DNA of 64,000 nucleotides from Anaeramoeba flamelloides (taxonomy: Eukaryota > Metamonada > Anaeramoebidae): contig JANTQA010000032.1 of NCBI GenBank assembly GCA_027625915.1, positions 8,494,001 to 8,558,000 on the forward strand, written 5' to 3'. This document shows, piece by piece, positions 51,245 through 61,900 of this stretch. The notes under the pieces were generated by a model, which was given only the letters and a program-made list of their open reading frames with translations, was not told the DNA's origin and searched no databases. Position 1 is the stretch's first letter, and each line of letters begins with the position of its first letter. The position numbers and the translations under genes are program-made.

Positions 51245-54023
51245 TGTATTGATTTTATTTCTGTTGATATAATTTTTATTGATTTGTAATAATATTGGTA
51301 GCAAAATTTGAATACCACCTAAACTAATAATTGTATTCATAATATTCATAAAATTAGCTTTTAATAAACCTTGCAAAACCCCATTCGTGATTTTATTATA
51401 AAAATCATTATTATTATTTTCATGATTTATTTCATTATTAATAATTTCCTTATGAATATTATTTTCATTTTCATTATTAAACTTGGTTTCATTTACTGTA
51501 TTTATATCATCCTGATCATTTTTTTTTGTTTTTTGTAAATTATTATTATTATTATTATTATTCATAATATATTTAATATCATAATATAAAAATAATTTAC
51601 AGGTTTGATTTATTTCTAAAAATTGTCTTTGCTTACTATTTTTTTTCAAAATTTGTGAAAAATTGCCAATGTTTTCATTTAAATTTATTAATAAATTTGG
51701 GCAAGTTCCAAAATTATATAAATTTTCTAAAATCTTTTCTGTTAATAGATCTTCAAAAAAATATATTGAACTGATCTGTCCAAAAAAATAATGGCTTTTC
51801 TTTAGTCCACTAATTCGGCAATTAGTAAAATGGTAATTTGAACCAATTTTATTATAAATTAATGGATTTTGGAAATTAGGATAATCTAATTTTTGAGTTA
51901 ATTTTAAATTTAAATTAATATATAAATTGATTTTATCTTTTAATAATCTGGAATTACTATGAATAATAGTTAAAAAAAACCATTCGTTGAGATAATTACT
52001 CTTTAATTCATATTTAATTTTTTTGATTTTAAAATTATTGATAATTCTTAAAATCAATATATTTTTTTTCAAATATAATTCGATACCATTATAATTTTGT
52101 GTCAAAAAACTAAAAATTCTTGGTTTATTTTTCTTGTCATTATTGTCTGTGGAGTTTTGATGAATATTCTCAATTCTAATCCAACAACAAAAAGTATAAC
52201 CTTTATTTGAAGGCCATTTATTTATTTTTGGTATTATTAACGATCCAGATTTGCCGTTAAAATTAAAATAGTTTTCAATTATTTGATTGTTTTTAGTGAT
52301 TTTGTATATGGATTTCAATGCTTTTAAATAATAAAATGGTTTATATTTGAAATTATTTAAATTAATTAATTGTAGATATTGGCTTAGTTCTTTTGCTTTG
52401 ATAGAATGCAGAGCTAGAATTGAAAATAATTTTATTAGTTTTGTAATAATTTTTTGTTTAGTGTTTGTTTTATTTGGTTCTGCAAATAATTTTGAAATTA
52501 ATGTTAAAATAATGGTATTTAATCCAGAGTTGCAACAAATAAAGCAATTATGTACGGATTTTTTACAGATAGCAATAAAATCATTTAAAAAGGTTAAAAA
52601 TTCATTTGGGTTTTGAAATAATTTAAAGGATAATATAAATAAAATATTTACAATGAATGGGTTTGAAATATGGAAATTTGATTCTTTCTGAAAACTACCA
52701 TTTAATACCAGCATTGAAAATAAATTTAATTTAATTTTAATTAATGTTTCTTTTTTTGTAATTTTTTTAATAATATCAATTATATTATTAAAGCCTATTT
52801 TGTTTTCAAACAAAATAATATTATCCCAAGAATTATAAAATATTTCCCTTAGAAATTTTAAAAAAATATTAATTAAATAAAAGTTATTATCTTTGAATAA
52901 CTTGTAAAAAAATTCAAAATAATTATTCTTAATTAATCTTTTTTTTAATTCAATTGGGTTTAATTTAATTGATAAATTAATAGAATTAATTATTAATTGG
53001 ATAATTTTTTTATTGTGTTTTTTATTATTATTATTATTATTACTATTAATGTTTTGAGATAATCTCAAAATTTCATTTTTTATTTTTACAAAAAACCCAT
53101 TCCATAATTGTTTGTTCTTTTTATTAACTTTCACCTTTTGAAAAATTTGAATTAATTTTGTTTGAGAAAAATAACTTGTATTTGTATCTTTTAATAATAT
53201 AATCAATATCTCAAAGATGGGATATAAATTTATCGAATTGGGTTGGAATTGATTTGGAATGGTTAATAAATCAAATAATTCTAATAATTTAATTTTCGTT
53301 TTTAAAAAAAGATTGTGATCAACAACAATATTATTGGTTAAATAATTCTGATTAAAATAAATAATTATTTTCATTAATCTACATACTGGTAAAAACGACT
53401 TTAATTCTACAAATGAATCCCAAGTAAATTGAAAATTATTAATATAAATTTTTTTTAACAAATTTGTGATTTCAATTATTATTTTAAAATTATTTGTATT
53501 ATAAATCAAGTCAATTAAAGAGTTGGTTAATTTAATATTGTCATAATTATATATATAACTTTTTTTATAAGTACCAAAAAATTTAAAAAATTTAAATAAT
53601 AGCTTTTTAATATATTGTGAGACTTCAACTGTTTCTTTAATTTTCATAAAATAATCATTACTATCAATTATAAAAAATGAAGAAAATAATATCTTCCAAA
53701 TTTTTTCATTTTCTAAAACGATTAAATTATTCATTTTACAAACATTACAAAATAATCTTACAACATAAAATTGTAATTCTGGATTTAATATGAAAATATA
53801 ATTGCGATATTGTTCGTTTTCAATTGATTTTTGAGAATTATATTTGAATAAATTTAAACAAAGAATTAATATTTTTTCTTTTAAACTTTTTTGATCATTA
53901 TTTGGATTGATGTTATAGTTGGTTGTGGTAGTATTACTTTTGGTATTAATATTAATATTGTTGTTATTGTTGTCTTTATTATTATTATTATCATCATAAT
54001 TGTTTTTATTGCCGCTAGTAGTA

Positions 54024-54055
<32 letters not shown>

Positions 54056-57000
54056 GTTATTATTGTTGATGATGTTGTTGTTATTATTATTATTATTATT
54101 GTTGTTGTTGTTGTTGATATCAGTGTTGTTGTTATTATTATTGGTGTTGTTGATGATGCTATTGTTAGAATTATCAATACAAATTCTTTCGAAAATATTA
54201 AATAATTTATCCAAATATTTGTTAAAATTAATAGATTGTTTTAATTTTGGTTGTAAATAAATTTTTTTATTAAAATTTTCAATATTAATAGAGTTTTCAA
54301 ATGGTTTATCTAAAAATTTGTCCAAATGTAATTCTTTTGATTCTTTTTTCGCCCTTTTTTTCTCATAATTTAAATAATTTTTTTTGATCGAACCGTAATA
54401 TTCCGAATAAGTGTATTTGGTTGATTTTATTGAATTAAAAGTTGATCTATTATTAGTAAGATTATCATTTTTATTAATCAAATTTGTTTTTTGTGTGGTG
54501 GTGGTAGTTTTCGTTGAAGGTGTTGGTGTTGTTGTCTTTATCGGTATTGGGAATTGTATACTTCTTTTTAAAGTTATTTTTTTATTTCTTTTATTTATTT
54601 TTAATTTATTAATATGATCATTATAAAGTTTATTATTATTCTTATTTTTAAAAAAATTAATTTCCCATTCCGAAAGACCTAAATTAGAAACCCAAAGAAT
54701 AAAATTAATAAAATTTCCAGAATTTTTATTATTAAAAAAAATAGATTCAAGATTAGGCTTTTTATGAATTAATTTTTCGATTATTAGCAATGTATTAATT
54801 TTTATTTCATATTCCAATGTTTTTCGGAAACTGTTATTGGGTAATTGATTATTTATTATAAAAGTATTAAGATCGTCATTTTCATTAAAATTGTTGTTAT
54901 TCTTGTTTTCATTAAAATTTTGAAAAGTATTCTTATCTTGCAAATTATTATTAGAATCCAGTTTATTTTGATTATTATTAATTTTTTCATTTTCAATACC
55001 CAAAAGTAATAAAGAGTCTCCATAAATCACAAATTCTTTAAATTCATTATTGTTGATATCTAATTTTAATCCGGGTAAATTGGGATTTGGCCTATTTATT
55101 AATTTGATCAGTATTTTTCCTAAGGGTTCACTTTCCACCTCGATTGTGTCGATAATTAATAGAAATAAATTTGTCATTTCTATTTGAGTTTTATATAATT
55201 GTTTATTAAAGTTAAATAATTCCCTTAATTTAATCAAATATCCAAAAAATTCTAAAATAATAAAAATAGTAATAATAAAAGAATAAAAGAAAAGAAGAAG
55301 AAAATTGTTTTAAGTAATGTTATTCAAAAAAATTTTTTTATTTTTTAACATTGTTTTTTTTTGTTTTTTTTTTAATTGTTTAACATGTAAATCTTTGCCA
55401 TAAAGTAGATTAGTTAATGGGACAATGGAAAATTGAAACCATGTGTCAAGGAAAAATTTAATAATATAATCTTTGTTGAAAAAAAAAAAAAAAAAAGAAA
55501 AAAATTTCAAAAGTATATTTAAATTTCTAATTAAAAAATTGAATTCAACATGTGATACACCAAGTTTGGAATACAAAAATTGATAATTTTAATTTATTTT
55601 TGTTTTGTTTTTAAATTTCCAGGAATCTACACCAAATGTGGTGAAATGTTTTTTTTTTTTTATCTCATTCATTTTTTTATTTTTATTTTATTTTTTTTCT
55701 TTGTTATTTTTATTTTATTTTATTTCTTTGTTATTTTTTTTTAAAAGATTTTAATAAAAGATATTATTGAAAATTTATCTTTAAAAAAAAATGTTAAAAG
55801 GTGAAGAGTATTGAAAATATTGTGGAACTTAAGCAACAATTAAAAAAAAGAAGAAGAACTTTATTTAAGTACAATATTTATAAAAAAAAAAAACAGAAAT
55901 TTATATAACTATGTAAAATTTATTAAATATATTCTTATAAATAACGAAAATGATCATGTTGTCAAAGAAAGTTTATTGAATTTAATGAATGAAATACTAT
56001 TAAATAAATAATTTTGAAGATCTTATGAAAATTTATTTTATATCTGAAAATTAAATTAACTCTTTTCTTTTTTTTTTTTTTCACTTTGATTTGTTCATTA
56101 ATTAATATAATTTCAAAGCTGAAGCTGGGTTTTAATTGGTTTCCCTTGAGGAAGCAGGTACATTTTACTAATGTTGAGTACTGGTTTGGGTTATTTGAAA
56201 TTGAATCATTCAAATCATTTCTTTAATTAAAATGGTTAATATTTGAATAAATATGAAAGTTGAATCTATCCTAGCATAATATATTTACAGACCAATTAAA
56301 AAATGGAAATCAAAATAATGTAAAAAAATGAGCTTGAAAAAATTAAAATAAAAATCATTTATTTTTTGCTCTTATCTGTAACTTTTGATATAATCACTTC
56401 TTCTTTACTTGGTTTTCTTTTTAATTCTGATTGGGAAAACTTTTTATTTGTAAAAATTTTTTATTAACCAATTACTTCCCATTTCTAAAGAGAATTTTTT
56501 TTTTACTGTAATTTTCATATTATTTTCGTTTAATTCTAGTTTTGGGTTCAGAAAATAGGATATTTTTTAGATTCTTCATTAGAAATAAAGATTTATTGGA
56601 TGTTTTTGTTTGATTTGATAATTATTTATTCTCTTCGATTAAATTGAAAAAACTAAAAATTATTCTGGTCTTGATTTCTATTTTTTCTCAATTGTTCTCT
56701 TTTTCTTTAGGTTGGATATTATCTAGCTGTTTTAGTATTTTGAGAATTCAATCACTTTATTTTAATCTTTGGAATTAGTTACCCTTTGTTTTGGACTTTG
56801 TTTGATAAATAAAATTTGAAAAGTGAATTTTGAAAGCAAATTTGTAAAAAAACAATAAATAGGAATGGGGGCGAAAAATTCAAAGTAATACCTTGTTTAA
56901 ACACATCCAAATTAAGGACTACGTTGGCAATTCAACAATTTATCTCAACACCTTTTGGACCAATCTCATTTAAAAAGTGAAGTTAGGATCTTGGAAATAT

Positions 57001-60000
57001 TTTCCAATTTGGTTCAAAAAATCATTTTATGTCATTTTTTTTATGAAAAATGAAAAAGAAATTTTGAGATACGTAAACTCGAACGCCTTGTTAAGGATGG
57101 TAAAAATGAAAAAAAAAAATAATCACGATTTTTTAACATTAAAAAAACTCTCAATAATAAAGTTTAAAGCTAAATAATCGTATTTTCAATGATTTTGGAT
57201 CATTGTGTTACTTTGAATTGTTACATTGTCTCCACAAACAATTAATCCGTCCCAACCCTAATGGAAAATATTATAAGACATACAAATTGGTTGTTTATTA
57301 TAAAATTGTGTTTTTTGAAAGAGAAAATTAAATTTCGATCAGAAGATCAAAATTTCAACTTCTCTTACTTAATCCAGTTATTATTTTTTTGTAAAAACCA
57401 AGACAAAAATTTAATTTTCTTAAGATAAGAAATCACAGAAATCACAGAAACCATGGAAACTTGAAAGCGTTTTTCGATCATTGCTTTTAAATTGTAAAAA
57501 TCTGAGATTATAACAATTTTGGAAAATGAAGATCCACATTAATGTAAGTTTTTTTATTGATTTGTTTGTAAATTTCAAAAGGAAGCAAAAAATAGATAAC
57601 TTATTTTAATCTTCTATTATAAATTTTACAGTTTAGGATGAGCTTTAATAACTCTTTTACGGTTTGTTGAACAAAATAAAATTTCAGAATAGAAAATCAA
57701 TTTGAGGTCTTATAATTTTTTCAAGGTATTTCTGGAACGGCTGTATCGATTATTACAAAGAGAGTTGTGATTTTGGCTTATTTTTTTTTGTTTCTTTTTG
57801 TTTTTCCTTGAATTAAATCTCCCATCCATGACTAAGAGGAGAGTGTCTCCTCGAATTTTTTTTGGAACAACATGATCCATGTTAAACACATAAAATATTA
57901 GGTTTCGGGAACTTCTTAGATAAAGTTTTTTTTGTTTGGATCGTTTCTTTTATAACCCAATTTGTTGTGTCAAGGAATTGGGTTGAGGTGTTGTGGGAAA
58001 GGTTTGGTGAGATTTTGCATGAAAGGATCTTTTGGAAATTAAATTTGGGAAAATTAGTCAGTTTTTGTTTTTAAAAAAAAAATTTCTTTGTCAGTTGAAG
58101 AAAAAATGATCTTTATAATTTTGGGAATTGTGAATTTTGGTGGATTCAATACAATACCAAACCATTTACCGTACCATTTCATCTAAAAAATGTCTTTTTT
58201 TTCAAAGAACAAATACCTCTCATCCAAAATTGCCAATTTTCTCCATTTTGACCTTTTGGGTGAAAATTGAAAACCATTTCATCTTCTCTCACACACCAGA
58301 AAATAACACTAGTTAACCCCCAACAAGTCAAAATGGTTTTCAATTTTCACCTGGAAAGAAATTTTCACGAAAAGCCGTTTTTTTTGATCATTCTTTGTCA
58401 TTTTGAGATACGAAGAATCTAAAATTCTGACTTTTTCTGAAAAAAAATTCATTTTTTCATACTTAGATCTCACTAAATAAATATTTGTAAGATATATCAA
58501 TCACCAAATACCCTTTAAAACACACCAAACAACAAATTTTCAATTGCCAACGTAGTCGTTAAGAAGATAAAAAGACAAAAAAATCATCAAAAATATATTT
58601 TTTATTTTTTATTTTTTTTCATTCTTGGTTTCAACAAATTTAAATGTAAAGGTGATCTTTCTTGTTTGGTCTTTCTAAAAAAGAAATGTTTCTTTTAAAA
58701 TATACACCTTCTCGGGTCTATTTTTTTTGGTTTATTCTTTGAATAATTTTAAGCATTCACTATAAACATATTTCTAGATCCAAAAGATAATTTAATAAAA
58801 CCAAAAATTTAATAAAAAAAATATTCACCAGTTCTTATTTATAAAACAGAATTTAAATTCGAAAATTTGGTAATATCAATCAATAAAAAGAAATTCAAAT
58901 TCAAAAATAAATTAAAAGAATTATCTCTACCCTATCTGGAAAAAATTAATAAAATTTAATCAAAGAATAAACAATAAAATTAACTGGAAGTCGGAGAGTT
59001 TAAACCTTCTTAAAAAGGAAATTTATAATTATAATTATAATGAGTTGTTGAATTCTACCAGTTGGAAGGTGCAAAAAATATTTCGCAATAATTAAAAAAC
59101 CAAAAAAAATTTATTTATTAATCAAAGATATTTAAGTTATCAATCAAGTTCAACAATTTTAAAATTCAGAACATTTACCAACTGCTTAAATAGATATTAT
59201 TATGTAATAAATAAAAATTCAAATAAATTTTGTCCTTTATGTTTAAAATATGAACATAAGGAAATAATAGAAAATATTGATCACTTTTTATGAGTAAGTT
59301 CTTCCTATGAAAAAGATAGATTAATTTTTCTGAAAAAGTTAAAAGAATTAAATTTTAATGAAATAATTTTAAATTATGATAGCTTATATTTATTTTCGTT
59401 AATTAATAATTGTGAAATCTATGATTTGACGCTTAAATTTCTGAAAGGGAATTTAAGTAAAAGGGCACTTAGAGTGTAATTTACACTTCCTCATCAATAA
59501 AAAAAAAAAAAAAAAAAAAAAAAAATATTTTCAAAAAATCCAAACATGAAAAGATTCAACTCTGATTTACTTTGGGTTCGTTTTCTTTTCACAAATAGAG
59601 CAGTGGATGGTTATTTTGGTTTCAAAAATTCAATATACTATGTTACTCAAAAAATATTTTTTCATTAAGGTTGTCACAATTAAAATTTTTCAAAAATGGT
59701 AAAATGTACCTACTTCCTTCAATAAGAAAACTCATTAAATAGATTATTTGATTTTATAAAAAATTATCAAATTGCAATACAAAATTTTAGTATAAGTTAA
59801 AGCCCTAGTCCCAGTATAAAAGCAAAAAATGTCCATTTTTTTTGTCATTTTTTTTTCAATCTCCTTTTTTCAAAAACACCATGAACAAAAGGTTGTCTGA
59901 AATGTAAAAATGATTACTATTCAAACCTAGTCAAATAATTGGTTCAAAACTATAACTTTAAGTTATTCCAAAAAACTTAATTTAAAAAAAAAATGACAAA

Positions 60001-61900
60001 AAAAATGTCTATTTTTTGCTTTTATACTGGTACTAGGCCTTTAAGAAGAAAAGTTTTATTTTTAATTCTGTTCCTTTTGATTTTTTTACAAAAATTTTAA
60101 AAACTCTTTTAATGATACGAAGTGACGAGTGTCTTGAAATATCCAATTTTAATTCTATTTCTTTTTTAAAAAAATCTGACAAACTTTAAACTTTTTTTTG
60201 AAATTTTCAAACCAAAATGAAATTAAAAAAAAATCTTATCTTCTTTCAGTAAAAAATGGTTTTATATTTTTTCGAAATCAAACAACAAAAAGGTTCTTGT
60301 GAAAAAAAGCAAACATAATAAAGATAATATAGAAAATAATATTTACTGATTAAATAATCATAAATTCCAAATTTTTTCACCCAATCTAATTTTGAAATAA
60401 GAAATTGTTTCTTGTTTTTTTCTGTTTTTTTTTTCTTCATAGTCTCCATTTTGGAATTCACAATTGATGTAAATAAAAGTGTAATCACTTTCACGATCTT
60501 TTGGAAAAGGAATTGGATTAAAAAGTATTTGTTTTGGAGGTTTAAATCTATAGGAATTGTTGGCTGATTCTTTTTGTTATTTTGTTTACATTCTTTGATT
60601 TGATATAAAAATTGATTGAAGAGATAATCGATTGTATTGAATGTGTTTGATAATAATTCTGGTAATCTCCATTGAATCAAATTTCTGCAATTCACCTCTG
60701 ATCGTGTTAAGATCGAAAGAACATCTAACGAAATCGCAAAGCGGTATAATGGTAATTGTTCTTTTTGTTCTATTTTATTTGCAAATACAAAAAGAAAAAA
60801 GAAAAAAGAAAAAAGAAAAATTAATAAATCCAGAAAGTGGCTCTTGTTTTTCGTTTTGATCGAGAACAAAAAGCTATTTTCATTTGGGCTTTAGTTCAAC
60901 TTGAATATTTTTTGAAAAGATAGGGATGAGGAAAAATCAAAAGAAAACATTCAAAAAAGTGAAAAAAGTAATTTATTTTCTTCTTTTTGGAATGATCTTT
61001 GAAGCCTATTGAAAATATGATGTAATTCAAAACTTAAAACAACTCATTTCCTATGTTTGAGGTATTGATGCAGTTTCTCAAATGGGGACACCAATCTAGA
61101 TTTCAAAAGAAAAGATTTTTTCATCATTACTTTTATTTTGTTTTCTCGGATTTGACCAGTTGGCGGAAAGGTTTTTTTAGTCCAATAAAAAAAAGGTATA
61201 TTTTTGTTCAAAGTTTTTCATTGCATTTGTAATGACCCAAAATCATTACGTTTAATTTTTAAAATAACAGTTAATTGGATTTATTGTGGTGTTTTCGAAA
61301 GAGGGAAAAAAAAAAAAAAAAAAAAAAACTAAAACACAAAAATTTAAAGAAAAAGGAAAAATTACTTTTTTCATTTATGTTTGTAAAAAAAAATAATGAA
61401 CGTAAGGTTCTAACAATCAATTCGATTGGATGCGCATTCCCTTCGAGAATTGATTTTAAAAGTTGTGTTGTAAAGTCTTTTTTTGTATTGAAACACATTG
61501 GCTTTGGTTCCCAATTTTTATAGGCTTGTAAAAAACATTTTGAAAAATTGATAAACCACAAATTTGCTTCGTTCTATTAAGTAGATGTGTTTTGTTTTTT
61601 TTTCATTTATTAATTGAATTTTGTTTTGAATTAATAGGTGGAGGAGAATTTGAATAAACGGAAAGAAGAGAAATAGTTTCTGTAAAGTAATGATCAGAAG
61701 AAATTTACTTCGTTGTTCCATTGTGAACGGGAATTCCACAAAGTGTTTAATTCTTTACCAAATTTTGGAAGTTTGAGAAACGATATTGATTGAAATGTAA
61801 GATTTTCTTGAAAAAGGAAAGTCTTCAGTGGTTCCTTTTCCGGTTGGTTTGTTTTTTGTTTCTCTTTTTTTTTTAGAATGGTTTTCAAAAAAGAGGACAT
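44854..61900 (-). CDS. Giant BEACH-WD40 protein (LRBA/neurobeachin/Lvs-like)
   Basis: Proposed exons, 5' to 3' on the minus strand: 61900-61709, 61573-61366, 60769-60347, 55251-46985, 46807-46630 and 46484-44854, giving 3,632 residues. All phases match. ATG is at 61898-61900. The N-terminal part (LNTLW...[20 protein letters not shown]) resembles BEACH-family N-termini. Then come helical repeats, Asn tracts near residues 650-690 and 1610-1650, and a concanavalin A-like domain at about 1250-1460 ([19 protein letters not shown]). A PH-BEACH domain at about 2815-2960 leads into BEACH at about 2975-3250 ([65 protein letters not shown]), then WD40 repeats ([24 protein letters not shown]). Family members act in vesicle fission/fusion and membrane traffic. 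The C-terminal three exons are certain. The 5.1-kb intron link to the N-terminal exons is inferred and could hide further exons (for example near 55330-55500). Confidence 0.85.
51121..51243. repeat. TTA/GTT triplet tract encoding poly-Asn
   Basis: Almost uninterrupted TTATTATTA that reads AAT on the coding minus strand, giving a poly-Asn run of about 40 residues in the BEACH protein. A second tract is at about 54025-54130. Likely length-variable. Confidence 0.9.
54025..54145. repeat. Second TTA/GTT triplet tract encoding poly-Asn
   Basis: Mixed TTA, GTT and GAT triplets encode Asn with a few Ile/Thr/Asp residues in the N-terminal third of the BEACH protein. On the plus strand it produces spurious Leu/Ile/Val-rich frames. 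Confidence 0.88.
56916..58558. mobile_element. 1.64 kb element with short TIRs flanked by TTAA
   Basis: TTAA at 56912-56915 and 58559-58562. The ends GGACTACGTTGGCAATT and AATTGCCAACGTAGTCG are inverted. The TTAA duplication is typical of piggyBac elements, but no transposase frame is present. It contains, on the minus strand at about 57330-57540, a third copy of the repeat seen at 30185 and 31815, and an inner hairpin at 58260-58353 (GGTGAAAATTGAAAACCATTT and complement). Confidence 0.82.
57330..57540 (-). repeat. Dispersed repeat, copy C
   Basis: The reverse complement shares CAATGATCGAAAAACGCTTTC, TTTCCAAAATTG and AAGTAAGAGAAGTTGAAATT with copies A and B. It lies inside the TTAA-flanked element, so copies A and B may be remnants of the same element family. 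Confidence 0.7.
58826..59525 (+). mobile_element. 5'-truncated LINE copy with long poly(A)
   Basis: This is the best-preserved tail of the family. It encodes [19 protein letters not shown], then [30 protein letters not shown], a [13 protein letters not shown] zinc-knuckle-like block and the terminal [13 protein letters not shown], followed by TAATTTACACTTCC and about 30 A. Only the C-terminal ~220 codons remain, with a few breaks. It lies antisense to the host BEACH gene within its large intron. Confidence 0.85.
59801..60040. mobile_element. 240-bp foldback MITE flanked by TTAA
   Basis: TTAA at 59797-59800 and 60041-60044. The arms are AGCCCTAGTCCCAGTATAAA (left) and TTTATACTGGTACTAGGCCT (right), extending about 55 bp through AAAAATGTCCATTTTTTTTG. 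Exact TTAA boundaries and inverted ends fit a piggyBac-type miniature element. No coding sequence. Confidence 0.85.

Larger units (their letters stand above)
55252..60346 (-). other. 5.1 kb transposon-filled intron of the BEACH gene (inferred)
   Basis: On the minus strand it begins GTAAAT (60346) and ends TTTTAG (55252). It holds a 240-bp TTAA-flanked foldback element (59801-60040), a LINE copy (58826-59525) and a 1.6-kb TTAA-flanked element (56916-58558). Phase 1 on both sides gives a continuous reading frame (YDYLI to K to FFGYLIK). Two short minus-strand frames (55310-55576 and 55962-56213) could be missed exons but have no recognisable similarity. Confidence 0.6.

Noticed and set aside
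53881-54260. Leu/Ile/Val/Thr-rich frames on both strands
   Set aside because: All read the TTA/GTT triplet tract of the BEACH gene in wrong frames.
55310-55576. Possible extra BEACH exon ([22 protein letters not shown])
   Set aside because: Could be real, but including it needs weak splice sites and the direct 60347 to 55251 join already keeps the frame; left as an alternative.
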